Assembly (NCBI GenBank): GCA_005223375.1
Contig: RXOD01004022.1
Span: 1-31,487, forward strand
Source of the DNA: Amoebophrya sp. AT5.2
Taxonomy: Eukaryota; Sar; Dinophyceae; Syndiniales; Amoebophryaceae
DNA length: 31,487 bases
Direction: 5' to 3'
The notes under the pieces are model-generated. The model had not been told where the DNA came from. It saw nothing but the letters and a program-made list of their open reading frames with translations, and made no database searches. Below are positions 9,488-20,863 of the stretch, one piece after another. A program made the translations under genes and the position numbers. Numbering within the stretch: position 1 is the first letter of the stretch; each line of letters opens with the position of its first letter.

Positions 9488-10117
9488 GTGCGGACTTGTG
9501 AATGGATAGAGGGGGGTGGAAGTTTTCTTCTTCTCTTCTACTACGGGAGGTAGGTACTAGGGGACTGCTGCACGAAGATTTTTGAAGTGGAGCCGATTGG
9601 GGATGTGATGATGCGCCTTCCGGAGTAAAGGCAATCGCTACAACATGCGGTAGCAGAAAATGTGGACGGTCGCCGTCGGTGAATGACGAAAAAACACGAG
9701 CAAGAACAACAAATGCGAACTCCATTTTTGCGGCAGCACAAGCATGATGTAGACGTGTTTCCCAAAAGGCGCGGCGGCTTTCAGGGTTGCCGAACCACTG
9801 GAGGCGATTTCGGTCGCATCCATTTTTGCGCGTTGCTGCCAGTGCCGGAACACGTGCGGTTTGCTTTTTTATACGAAGGTAATGGTACTAAAAGAAAAAG
9901 TTGCATTAGCATTTGCAACAGGTTGCGAATGCAATCAAGGTTATCTGCATTATCCACTTGCTTCTACGGGGGCGATACGAATCAATACAATCGAGATTGG
10001 CCCACTAGCTTGTTGGGATGTCTGTGAGGACCACAGCTTTACCTAGGCCACGGACAAGAACTGAAGGGGAGAGTAAAGTGCATCAGTCAGTGACTATCAA
10101 AACTCGTCGGAGTGAAG
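9488..10117. other. Intergenic spacer upstream of ATP synthase gamma
   Basis: About 630 nt. It holds a strong hairpin at 9909-9932. A short frame from 10018 begins with an Arg/Thr-rich leader-like stretch (MSVRTTALPRPRTRTEG), but it is out of phase with the gamma gene and I found no GT-AG junction that joins them. No other gene is supported. Confidence 0.45.
9909..9932. repeat. Hairpin, 11-bp stem with 2-nt loop
   Basis: GCATTTGCAAC (9909-9919) and GTTGCGAATGC (9922-9932) pair with one T-G wobble around AG. The outer words TTGCATT and AATGCAA offer an alternative pairing. It lies about 190 nt before the gamma start codon. Similar GCAAATGC and ATGCATTCGCATGC words occur in the intron near 29950. 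Confidence 0.6.
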
Positions 10118-11371
10118 ATGGCGTCGTTGAAGGCAATTTCGATGCGGATGAAGTCCGTGGCCAACATCGGGAAAATCACCTCTGCGATGAAGATGGTCTC
10201 CACCGCAAAGTTCAAGCACGACGAAAAGAGGTTCAACGCCGGGAAGCCGTTCGCGGACGCGGTAAAGTTTTGTTTCGGACCGGTTTCTTCCTGTACTAAA
10301 GTATGAACGTAAATAGTGCTTGATTGTGGGTTTCATCGATGCGGAAAATCAACACTAAACGCCGACCAACGAAAAACTGCAGGTACTAAAATTTTTCGAC
10401 AAGCTGCCTGCGATGGAGGCATCTGCGCTGCCACAACTGAAGATGGTAGTCCTCGCCTCAGACAAGGGAATGTGTGGGGGAATAAATTCGGGGCTCGCGA
10501 AAGCAACAAGGCTAAAAATGCTTGAGGAAGAGCACGCCGGGACGAACGTGGAGATAATGTGCTGTGGAAGCAAGGCAGGAGCAGCGCTGAAGAGAAATTT
10601 CGGGAATAGGTGAGCTCGAAACTACGCCCAATTTGGAAGTGCAGTGATGAAACCGATCTGCACCCGGCAGCAAAGACACATGGCTACTTCTATCTTGCTT
10701 CAAAAAGACAAACTGACTACTTTACTTAATTTGTTTCCCCAGGTTCTCATCGAGCAGCTTCGAGGAGATACAGGCCACGCCATTCAATTTTACGACGGCG
10801 TCGATGCTAGCGGAGTCAGCAATGAATGGGGAGCCGGCAAGAATAAACGTCGTGCACAACCACTTCCAGTCGATGATATCCTACGAGGCCCAAAACGTCC
10901 CGGTGTACACGAAGAAGGCGGTGAAGGCAGTGGCGCCAGCCGAGTGGAGCAAAGCTGTCGATCAGTACTTCCATCCTCTTTCCCCGTGTATCCTCGGATA
11001 GTACGGGAAGATTGCTGATGCTGGTGCGTCAGTCAGAGGAGCAGCATGTTGACCAAGGACCACTACCGTATTCATTTGATTGACGAGGATTGAGGTGACT
11101 CAAAAAGAAAAAGCAGCACAGGTACAACTTCGAGCCGCCCACGTGGGAGGTGTGGGACGATTTGCAGGAGTTTTACACTGCTTGCGCGATCTACGGCAAG
11201 TACCTGGACGGCATTGTCAGCGAGCAATCGGCTCGCATGGCGGCGATGGACAACGCGAGCAAGAACTCGGGCGAAATCGTGGACAAGCTGACCCTGCAGT
11301 ACAACCGCGGACGGCAAGCGAGGATCACCACCGAACTTTGCGAGATCATCGCGGGCGCGAGCGCGCAGTAA
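10118..11371 (+). CDS. Mitochondrial F1 ATP synthase gamma subunit, 4 exons
   Basis: Exons 10118-10261, 10383-10609, 10743-10964 and 11122-11371 join in frame to 280 residues. Gamma is the central rotating shaft of F1, coupling proton flow through Fo to ATP synthesis in the alpha/beta ring, on the matrix side. The N-terminal helix carries the family pattern (MRMKSVANIGKITSAMKMVS). The middle has VVLASDKGMCGGINS, which matches the conserved SDrGLCGgiN segment. The C-terminal helix ends in RQARITTELCEIIAGASA, the family signature. Length fits mature gamma subunits. The start at 10118 leaves almost no mitochondrial presequence and has an in-frame TGA at 10091, so a targeting exon further upstream may be missing. 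The introns are 121, 133 and 157 nt, and all three downstream exons begin with GT. Confidence 0.95.
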
Positions 11372-12016
11372 TGGTATTGTTTGATCGAGCGCGGGGGGAT
11401 TGGTTTTGCGCATGCGCCGGGGGATTAGTTATCATGCATGGTGAACAACACGCCCGTTCTGGGGGGGGAGACGAAGCGATGTCCTCTGATGAAGATCGGA
11501 TGCGACCAGAATAATATAACGCGGTGATTTTATTCTGTCTGAGACCGCCGCTGCGGGAGTTGGGTTGAGCGCGGCGCTCTGTGCCGCGGGGGCCGGTTTG
11601 CATCGTCGAGGGGTGCTTGAAAAATTTTCATGAAGGCAGCAAGTCGACCTTAAAACAGGATGGCTAGCGCTAGCATGCAGTTCGATGGAAGTGCGGCAAT
11701 TTTTCAATGGGTGCCGAAGATGATGATGAAGTGTAGCCAACATCGTTCTTCTCGATGGCGAAGAAAGATCGGAGGGGCCTTCTGTTCCCGTCCTCGGGGC
11801 GCCGTTGTGGCGCGTATTCGCTTTTGCAATGCGTGTTCGGGCGCTACACGCATAAAAATGAAATGGAAAACTTCTTGTGTTGCACTCGCGAAGACAGTCA
11901 GTCCTTCCATCGTTTCCCGTGGGCTCGGGTCTGTGTGTGCGCCGATCGTCTGCGTAGATCCCCCGTGCACGACCCGAGCAGCAAGCACCGGTCCAAGGGC
12001 AGAGTAGCCACGAAGA
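11372..12016. other. Intergenic spacer, nothing recognised
   Basis: About 645 nt between the gamma stop and the next ATG. A 347-codon minus-strand frame (11432-12475) crosses it, but it is mostly antisense to the following exon and has no recognisable product. Confidence 0.5.
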
Positions 12017-13690
12017 ATGAGGGTGTTTCTCGCGGCGACTGCTTCGGTTCTCGCTGCGTCCGCGGTGCAGCTGGCCCGCACGGTGAGCAAACAGGATCTG
12101 CGCTCGGCTTTGCTTGCCCAGAAACACGCCAAGCAGCAATACGAGCAGCTTGCCGACGAAGCCATCCAGGCGGCGAACAAGGCCACGCAGCTGGTGAGGC
12201 AAAAGAAGAAGGACGTGTCCGCGATCCAAGCGGCGCGGGCGCTGAAGCAGAAGGCGGAAGCCTCGTACGAGGACGTGACGAAGGCAGACAAGGTGGTGGA
12301 GGACCTGCAGGAATCGCTGTTGCAAGAAGAAGCCGCGCCGAGCACCCTGAGCGGAGTGAAATCCGCGGCACAAAAATTGGCCGCGGGGGCCGCGAAGAAA
12401 AGTGGAAATGCCGCCGTGAGCAGGGCCGAGGCGAAGAAGGCCATGGGGAACAAGGTGGAAATTTTTATACATCAAAGCCGTATGCTAATGCTTTTTGGCC
12501 ACTCTCCTCTGCTGGGTCTACGTCTACGCGGTGTTCAGAATTCGTTTGCGTTCTTGATCAGAGCAGAATGTACTAAACTTCAACTTGTGAAAGTGAAGAT
12601 CTCCGAGTCCGAATGAATCCGTTCCACCAGGTTTCCGCTTCCGCCGCGCAGCCGCATGCCGTCGCTGCTGCTGCGACGCAGCGCACCGACAAACGGGGTC
12701 AAGAACAAGAATCCCCGCGCGCCACCAGCAGCGCAGTTGTGAAAAAATCCGCGCTGAGCGCACCGTCCCTGTCTCAGCACCTGGCTGCGATTTCCCAAAA
12801 TACGAACATGGCCGATGCGCTCGCCGCGGACAACATCGCGGGTACGTTGGCGCTGTCCGCCGTTCCCAGTCCAGGTTTGCTGAACTTTCTGTCCGACAAG
12901 GTGCAGTCCGCGTTTTCGTCGCTGAGCGGATCCGTTGTGGGAGGAGCCTCTTCTACCAACAAGCAAGTGATCAACCAGAGCAGCGGCAACGGGAACGTGC
13001 TGGTGTCGGACATTTTGCCGCGCCAGGACACGGAGGGCACCCTGCGCGCGGTGCGGACGGAGCAGAGACACCGCATTGACATCTCGAACCGGTTCGAAGA
13101 CTTCGAGTCGACGGACAAGACCGAGCTTTCTTTGCTCAAGTCGCGGCAGCACGCGCTCGACAGGAAACGTTTTTTTTTTCGATGTCGTATGCCGGGTAGA
13201 CGTGGACCGGGCTTCTGGCGGTTTTTTTCTTGTTTGCGTATATCCTTATCCTTCCGAAACAATTATAAATCAACAATCAACTACAACTACACATGTACAA
13301 CATCACAAACAGATATTCAATACCCGGACGACTTCGTTTACAACTCGGCGTCGGACAAGGCGGTGCACGTCGCGCGGGCGTTTCAGTTCCTGGAAAAATT
13401 GGACGAGAGCATCGACGCCAAGTTGGACTCGGAATCGGTGGGGCCAGCCGAGTACCGACAACTTCGAGACCTGCAGGACAACTCCATGAAACTAGTGATG
13501 AACTAGTGATAGAACTAGGGTCTGGCTTCATCCTGCGATGCGATCTTAGAAGTCATTCTTTTTGTTTTTTCCCACAAAGTTGTCAAAGACAAACCGTCGG
13601 ACAGGAGAAGCCTATGATTATAGTGACGCGGACGACGAGAACGGGTACCGGGATAGTGGCACCGTTCTGATTCATTGCAAATTCAATTGA
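12017..13690 (+). CDS. Secretory-pathway coiled-coil protein, unknown family, 3-4 exons
   Basis: Exons 12017-12454, 12631-13168, 13313-13494 and probably 13580-13690 give about 422 residues. The N-terminus MRVFLAATASVLAASAVQLA is a clean signal peptide. Residues about 25-120 form a long charged Ala/Gln/Lys/Glu helix with coiled-coil character. A Ser/Ala/Gln-rich central region and a C-terminal acidic helical region follow. Exon 3 could simply end at TAG 13504-13506 (MKLVMN). I prefer a fourth exon because a strong pyrimidine tract precedes CACAAAG at 13579, and the following frame is coding-like and acidic (YDYSDADDENGYRDSG). Intron 13169-13312 has a weak donor (GTTTTT), is a multiple of three and has no stop, so a retained form would still be translated. 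I do not recognise a family. Confidence 0.65.
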
Positions 13691-14084
13691 AGAAATTTCT
13701 GAAGTAGGTGCTTCTGAGGGGAGTCCTCAGAGGAGGGAAAATCAGTGTGGCAATGCAGGATAAAAATGTTCTTGATAGTCGTTCCTGTCTAGAGGAAATT
13801 CAGGCAGGAGGAAAAAATGGAAATAAAGTGCACTAGCAACATCAAGAGATGCAGAGTTAGATAATTCTCGAGAGACCTAATTGTAGATCGGCTGTGATGC
13901 GCGTCGACAAAGATCGTACGACTGCTCAACAATAGGGACTCAGCCAGCTGCACATTGCGAACGGATCGTGCAGTCGGAGCCGTAGTGCAAGATCGATTAA
14001 AAAACGTAGAGGAGCGAGGCTTCTCTCAGATGCGTGCAGATCCAGCCTAGAAAAATAGCCAAACAGTAAAGAGCACGGGAAAAA
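13691..14084. other. Intergenic spacer, nothing recognised
   Basis: About 390 nt of AT-rich sequence leading to a TAAAGAGCACGGGAAAAAATGATG start context. No RNA gene or motif was recognised. Confidence 0.5.
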
Positions 14085-17056
14085 ATGATGGGTCCCTTCG
14101 AGCTTTTCTTCACGCTTGCGTTTGCGGTTTTCCTGCATGAGGGGACGAACGCTGCCGCGTCATTTCTCTTCCCCCTCCTCGGTCTCGCTGAGTCTCTTTC
14201 TGATGTGAACCAGTATTGGGCTCGCCACTGCCTCTCCTTCTTGGTCGTCGTCTACTACTGCCTCCTACCCAAGAAGGCCACGAAGGTGACCAAGGCGGCA
14301 CCCGTGCTCACGCCGGATGTGTTGGTGGACTACGAAGATCCGGCTACCAAAGACGCGCCGGTGTGGACGTGCAGCCCCGAGGCGTGCATGACGATCCGGT
14401 ACGCGAAGCGGGGCCCGGCGTCAAAAGAGTACAACCCCGCAGTGACGGTGCGGGACATCGTGCGGCGCGCAGCCGCGAATTTTCCGGACACAGTGGCGCT
14501 GGCGATCGAACGCCCGGTTCCGGCGAAACTGGCCGAGAAACTCGCACCAAGCCTGAAGATGGAGGAGTGGACAAAGTACAATTTCGACTCGTTGCTGGTT
14601 CTGGTCCATCTTTCGTCCGTATACGTTTTGGTTTCCCAACATGAACGAGGCGCGGTGAACTAGACCAACACCCAACTGATAAATTGAAATTGAATGCACT
14701 CTCCATTGATAAAATCGACAACCCCCCCCAGGTGGACCTTCTCCGACATCGAGAAGGAGTCCGCTTCTGCCGCTCTCGCTTTCATGGAGAAGGGCGTGCC
14801 CATGTTTGGCTCCGTTGCGCTCTGGGGCTTCAACGCGCCCGAGTGGAACCTCACCTTCTTTGCCTGCGCGAGCATCGGCGCGAAGATTGCCGGTATCTAT
14901 CCGACGGATTCCGTCGACCACGTCTGCTACAAGATCAAGCAGTCCGGCGCGTCCGTAGCGGTTGTTGAGGGCAAGAAGCAGGCCGAAACTTTGTTGAATA
15001 CTCCGAAGAATCTGCTGGGACAGAGCCTGAAGCTCATCGTCGTCTACTCTCCGGACGAGGTGGATGCGAGCAAAGCGCTCCTCCAAGGTGGCGCCAACAA
15101 GGCCAGCAACATGGAGATCATCGGGTGGAAGGAACTGGTGAGGATTGGCGAGACGAACCGGACGAAGGTGTCCGTGGAGAGCCGGAATCCGCAGCCGGGA
15201 CATTGCTGCTGCCTCATCTACACGAGCGGGACGACGGGCATGCCGAAGGCCGTGATGCTGAGCCACGACAACGTCGTGTCCACGGCGACGACGGGGCTGT
15301 ACGAGATCGAGAAGGTGTCGCAGATGCTGCGGGGGGCGCAGCGCGTGTTGTCCTACCTGCCGATGTCGCACGTGGCGGGGCTGATGATGGACATCGTGAT
15401 CCCGATCACCGTGGCGGCGCGGTACAATTTGGCGGCGACGGTGTACTACGCGCGGAAGTACGACTTGGCGGAGGCGACCATCATCCAGAGAATGGAGTTC
15501 GTGCGGCCGACGTTTTTCTTGGGGGTGCCGCGCGTGTGGGAAAAACTGGCCGAAGGCATGAAGGCGGTGGGGGCGAAGGTGAAACCCCCGATCTCCTGGC
15601 TGTCGGCGTGGGCGAAAGCGAAGTGCCTGAGCCACGCGAAGAACCTCAACCTGGGAGGCAGCGGAAAGTTCCCGCTGAAATATGGTACCTCTACCTGCGT
15701 ACTTACTTATTATCGACCTAGAAGGGTGGTCTCAGGACTCTGTCTTGCTCTTCATCTTGAACCTGCTCGATGCAGCTGCAGTTGCTGGTCATAAGGGTCG
15801 TCGTCGTGTGCAAGAACTTCGCAATAAATGTTTGTGTGTTGCAAGGTTGCTGCATATTAGCTATCTTCCCACTACTATCTAAACAGACCTACAAAATAAA
15901 CAAACTACAGCGATCGCCAATGCGTTCACCGGCAAGGTGCGGAAGAAGATCGGTCTAGACCAGCTGCAGTTCGGGTTTACCGGTGCTGCGCCCATGAATC
16001 CGGAGACGTTTGAGTACTGGGGCTCTCTCGGCATCCGCGTCTTCGAGCTGTTCGCGATGTCCGAGTCTTCTGGGCTCGCAACCATCTCTTCCACGAGGGC
16101 CGGCCTTTGGGGGAGCGTCGGGTTCGCCATTCCCGGTAGTGAGGTGGGGATCTACGACACGCTGTCGGTTGCGGGCGGGGCGAAGAGAAAGCTGGGGGCA
16201 GCAGCAAACATGCACCAGCCGACCGAAGCAGAACAGGGGGAGATCTGTTTCCGCGGCAGAAACGTGATGATGGGATACTTGGCAAATCCGTCGTTCGGGC
16301 CGACGCACGTCGCGGAAATGCAGAAGAAGACAGCGGAAGCGATCGATGGCGAAGGTTTCGTGCGAAGCGGAGACAAGGTGGGAACTTTTTTCGTTGAAGA
16401 CGCGACCTGTAGTAGTTGACACGTCAAGGCCAGTTTTTCTGCCACTATCGAACACCTGAAGTATAGATTTCTAGCTGTAGCTGCATATCACCAAAAATGA
16501 AAATTACTTTCTTATTTTTCCCCTATATCAGGCGTGCGTTTCCTCGACCGGCATGTTCCGCATCACTGGTCGCTACAAGGAGCTGATCATCACGGCCGGC
16601 GGCGAAAACATCGCCCCCGTCCCTATTGAGACGTACGTCCAGGCCAACTTTCCCGCCATCAGCAACATCATGATGATTGGCGACAAGCGGAAGTACAACA
16701 CCTGCCTTTTGACCCTGAAGTGCGTCGGCGCCACCGGGCTGGAAGCCGGCACCGAGCAGCTCACCCCGGAGTGTCTGAAGGCGTTACAGGCGCATCCGGC
16801 GGGGAAGGGTAGCACCGCAACCACGGTGTCGGAGGCGAAGACGTGTCCGAAGGTGCAGGCGTACTGCGAGGCGGCGCTGAAGGCGGTAAACGGAGAAGCG
16901 AGCGTGTGCCCGTCCAACGCGTGCAAGATCCAGAAGTTTGCCATCCTGCCGATCGACTTCTCGGTGGTGGGCGAAGAACTGACACCCACGATGAAGCTGA
17001 AGCGCAGCTTCGTGGCGGACAAGTACAAGGCAGAAATCGAAAGCATGTACAAGTGA
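14085..17056 (+). CDS. Long-chain acyl-CoA synthetase, bubblegum (ACSBG)-like, 4 exons
   Basis: Exons 14085-14575, 14732-15684, 15911-16377 and 16532-17056 give 811 residues. The enzyme activates long-chain fatty acids with ATP and CoA, via an acyl-adenylate. The AMP-binding P-loop is YTSGTTGMPKAVMLSH (Y327 onwards). YLPMSHVAG and the FTGAAPMNPE segment follow in family order. The C-terminal hinge and core ITGRYKELIITAGGEN is complete and closest to the bubblegum branch (GGEN followed by PxPIE). The N-terminus has two hydrophobic segments in the first 65 residues, suggesting attachment to the ER or another membrane; this extension explains the length above the usual 650-730. Introns are 156, 226 and 154 nt, two with GTAC donors. 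The joined reading GEGFVRSGDK-ACVSSTGMFRITGR confirms intron 3. Start: two consecutive ATGs at 14085 and 14088. Confidence 0.94.
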
Positions 17057-17840
17057 GAAATCGCCGAGGACTCAGACTTACTTCGTCGGCAGTATTTCCT
17101 TGAAGTAGGTGGACAGGGAGGAGGTGCCGCTCCGATAAGGATACACTTTTTTCGATCAGCAGTGGCAAGAACCTCCTGTCGTGAACGTGATTTTCCGAAG
17201 AGACCGCGTCTGACATTTTCGCTCCCCATGGAGCAAACACGCACATCTACTCCATCGCGGCCGCGCCGACACCACTGACGACATGAAAGCCCACACAATA
17301 GCACGGAGCGTTATTTGAATTTGAAACTCTAAGTGTGTCACGTAATGTAGGTAGGAGCCTTCTACTTTTGCGTCGATAATACCCATCTTCATCAGCGTAC
17401 GGCTGACATCAAAAATGTAAATCACCTTTTTATAGACACTCCTTGTGATCTCGTTCTCGCCGGGAGTCATTCATGGATCGCGAGAGGACGCAGCAGCAGA
17501 ACCTCCCTGAATGGGTTGCCGAAGAGCACACTCGTGGTGCGGGGTGTCGTCGGCCAGCAGAAGAGCAAATGTTGCGAAAGAGAAGTACTTAAATAGTCAA
17601 TCACACGCGCAGCTTGGAGAGTCGAAATCCCAAAGGGAGTCGAAGAATGCGAGAGCAGTGAGATGAAGTGGTCATCGTTAAGGAGAGAGAGAGAGCGGGC
17701 GCTAGCATAGAATCGGCTGCAGTTCATCTTCGATTGATTTATTGCTTTCCCTTCCGCATTCGAGACTTCCAAACATCATAAAGAATCAATAGCTGCGGGG
17801 TAGCTGCTCATCGCGAGATTGATACGTGAGAATCGAAAAG
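17057..17840. other. Intergenic spacer with a GA run
   Basis: About 780 nt. Contains a GA microsatellite at about 17682-17695. A 101-codon minus-strand frame (17467-17772) has no recognisable product or coding-like composition. Confidence 0.5.
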
Positions 17841-19206
17841 ATGCCCTCGGCATCGGCGGGGGAGGATCCGGATGTGGGCATCCGGATTTTGCCGAGCCGA
17901 AAGGCCGCGCAGCCGACGGACTGGAAGGAGCTCTTCAAAGAAGACCTCGACAGTTTCAACCACGGGGTGGAGCTGCGAGCCTCTGCCACGCTCCCGTGCG
18001 GTAGAACGCTGCCAAGACTACAGGAGCAGTCGACCGACGCCTTCGACCACTGGGAAAAAACAGCGCCGTGGAGATGGAAAAATCGTAAAGCTACTTGGTT
18101 TGGCTATTTTTCTTTCTGGGATCGAATCAATGGGAACGTTCATCTTCGGGGCGATGGCGTTGTTCAGAACGGATCGATTGAGACCGAAGCACAGCTGGGG
18201 TACCAGACTCGTTTATTCAATCAAATTCAAATAATGAATCCTTTCTCGCAGGTGCGAAAGTGTCGAAGAGCCAGTTTAGCTTCACACGACGGCACTGGGA
18301 AGCAACCACGCTCACGCAGGGGGCTTTGCAAAACGGGAATCCACAGAATTTGTTCAATGGTACTTCATCTCGTGCTCGTCGTGTTTGATGTATAAGAAAG
18401 TAGGTACTACTTACCTCATCCATGTTTTTTTGATGATGGCTGCAAAACCAGATTTCATCATCCAATGACAGGTGGTTTCTGCGACGCGCATCCCGCTAAC
18501 GTCGCGTGGTGGTGGGCAGTACACGGCTGCGAGAAGTGCAAGCTGACAGTGGAGGCCCAGAAGCACTTCTTCACCGACAGGGTGATACTAATACATTCAA
18601 TTTATTTATTAACATTTTTGGTTTATGTAATAGTTCACAAGTACTTGTACTTGTTACTTCTAGCGGCAGGTGCAGTAATGAATCTGAGACGGTGGATTCT
18701 GATTCTGATTCTGAAACTGAAGTCATTGTCGCGAACATCGGAAATAAAATCAGATCGTGAAGAAAGACCGGCAGCGGTTTCCGGGCTTCGTGCTGCAGAA
18801 CCCAGCGCTGGAAGTAGAAGCTGATACCGGGAGCGTCGATCATCCGCTGCTAAGACCACCCAGCCCTCTGCCCGAGCCACCAGGTCGGAGTCAATCCATT
18901 TTTGGAGTAGTCGTAGGTTCGTTCGTCTCCGTTCATTCTCATTGATGCAAGCATTTCCGTAAGTTTCTTGCTCTCTCAGTCAACGTACACGCATGGAAAC
19001 TCAAAAAAGGCCGCAAGCGCAGCATATCGGAGACCCGTGCCCGGGACAAGCGGCACTATCACATCCGGGAGAAGTATCCATACCGGCAAGCGAGAACGGG
19101 GACGGACACGAATCCGAAGAACTTCTCGTACCAGGTGATGAAAACTGCCCCGGACGTCCGCGACTTGGCACGGAAGCACACGCGCCCGCCGGTGCCGTGG
19201 CACTGA
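17841..19206 (+). CDS. Five-exon orphan protein, Trp/His-rich centre and basic C-terminus
   Basis: Exons 17841-18084, 18252-18359, 18472-18581, 18754-18883 and 18980-19206 join in consistent phase to 272 residues ending in TGA. The four introns are 167, 112, 172 and 96 nt, all GT-AG. The N-terminus is acidic and polar. The centre has several Trp-rich segments (TAPWRWKN, NVAWWWAVHG) and one CxxC (GCEKCKL). A proline run (LRPPSPLPEPP) precedes a strongly basic tail (KLKKGRKRS, then DKRHYHIREKYPYR) ending in RPPVPWH. No signal peptide or membrane segment is evident. The basic tail and the lack of a globular enzyme motif would suit a ribosomal or other RNA-associated role, for example in a mitochondrial ribosome, but this is a guess. 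None of the exons is convincing alone; the phase agreement across four junctions is the main support. Confidence 0.7.
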
Positions 19207-20326
19207 TCGACCGATCCATCGATCCACATTAGGATGTAACTGCAATGAATGTATTATGTTAGTTTACGGGTTGCTTACCAGGTCGTTTACTTTACAAAAA
19301 CATGATGTACCTAAAGAAATCATGTGAGGGGTGGCCGAAGAAAAATTTGCTCCGCGGCATCGATGCCGCGATAGCGATTCCAACCTATACTAGAGCTAGA
19401 AAACGATCCTTGTTTTCCTGCGAGTCGATTCTTTTATTGTTTTGTTGAGAGCCGAAGTTGAGCACCTTGCACGCGAGTCGATCCATGGGAGGCAACGCTG
19501 GTCTACAGAGGTAGCAGCCGCGGATCCCCGCTAAAAGTAGCATCCATTCCGAACGAAAAACACATGGGCTTGGTACCGGAATTTTTGATGACACACACGT
19601 TTAAGTTCGAACCGGGGTCGACCCGTTTGTGTACACTAAAGATTGGGAGAACCACGACAGAAAATGAACGAAACAAATGCCGAAATTCTTCTTGACGAGG
19701 CAGCAGAAGAACCGAAAAAAATCGGGCAATGGCCGCTGCTCGCTGGTGGCCGATTGGACTCGTGCCTCAGCGCACAATATTGTTCTCTTATCGTCAGGAT
19801 TTGGCATCCGAAGAGACAACGCTCTCAAATTGATTCCAATATTGGGCTCCACGTTGCACGTTGAGAGAGGTGCAGCGTCACTCTGCTGCCTCTGGGATCT
19901 TCACACCCGGAGCTCCGCGTGTCGTTGCTCATTATTATGTTGAAGAGAAACACAGTCGAAGAGAAACACAGTACGTAGCAGTACAGTGAGATTTTTTACG
20001 CGCGGCGCATTTGCCTTCCACTTTCTTCGTCATAGTACGTTACGCTACTTTCCGTCGAACAACCAGCACAAGCACGCGACCGACATGGATCCACAATCCA
20101 CCACTACTCACAGCGACTACGACCGTGGGATTATTTACAGTTTCTATACATAGGACGACTTGCAGCCCCATTCTCATGACTACAAAATGCTCGACCTGCT
20201 CATGAACTGAAGCAAGACTTACAAATATCAGTTGTACCGCAATACATAGATCGATAGAGATCGACGTCGACCAATAGATATCAGTGATCATTAGAGTGCA
20301 GTTGTAGAGTAGCCGAAACCAGCACA
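19207..20326. other. Intergenic spacer with a short tandem repeat
   Basis: About 1.1 kb without a supported gene. A 73-codon plus frame (19643-19864) and overlapping minus frames lack any recognisable product. A 15-bp repeat is listed at 19942-19972. Confidence 0.5.
19942..19972 (+). repeat. 15-bp direct repeat, two copies
   Basis: GAAGAGAAACACAGT occurs at 19942-19956 and again at 19958-19972, separated by one base. Confidence 0.9.
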
Positions 20327-20863
20327 ATGTCGGCTGACCGGAAGGCGGTGATCAAAAATGCCGACATGGCAGAAGACATGCAGCAGGACGCCATCGACTG
20401 TGCCATGCAGGCTTTGGAGAAGTACAACATCGAGAAGGACATCGCCGCCTTCATCAAGAAGGAGTTCGACAAGAAGTACAACCCGGTAAGAATACAAGGA
20501 ATCCACTTATGCTTTCGCTGAGGATCGATGAGCTCGTTCGGAAGATGCACTTGAATTCGTTCAGCAGTGCTCTACACTCAAAGATTTTTGGTGCAAAAAA
20601 ATCAGATTGTAAACCATCACATCAACAGACGTGGCACTGCGTTGTGGGGCGCAACTTCGGCTCCTACGTAACGCACGAGACAAAACACTTCATCTACTTC
20701 TACCTCGGGCAGGTACATGAATTTTATTCGGTTAGTGCGGAGGACTGAATTGATTTTGATATTGATGATGAGGCTTCAAGAATGAATCATGACCGTTCAA
20801 TTCATTTTTGTACTCTTGCACCTGCACTTTCAGGTTGCCGTGCTCCTCTTCAAGAGCGGTTAA
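20327..20863 (+). CDS. Cytoplasmic dynein light chain, LC8/DYNLL type, 3 exons
   Basis: Exons 20327-20485, 20629-20712 and 20834-20863 give 90 residues, against 89 in animal LC8. LC8 is a homodimeric hub that binds short linear motifs in dynein intermediate chain and many other partners; in flagellates it is also part of axonemal dyneins. The family hallmarks are intact: the helix segment [20 protein letters not shown], the junction [19 protein letters not shown], and the strand [18 protein letters not shown] ending in TAA. The last exon encodes only nine residues plus stop. Intron 1 (143 nt) has a textbook GTAAGA donor; intron 2 (121 nt) has GTACAT and is followed by GT. Confidence 0.97.

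Noticed and set aside
11432..12475. 347-codon minus-strand open frame
   Set aside because: It is antisense to the 12017-12454 exon plus spacer, its translation is Arg/His/Leu-rich with no family features, and it results from the GC-rich codon bias of the + strand exon.
14421..15635. 404-codon minus-strand open frame
   Set aside because: It lies wholly opposite the acyl-CoA synthetase exons, whose identity is certain. The His/Arg/Gln-rich translation is a mirror of that coding sequence.
19601..19625. Possible tRNA B-box-like word (GTTCGAACC) on either strand
   Set aside because: No matching A-box, acceptor stem or cloverleaf could be drawn around it.
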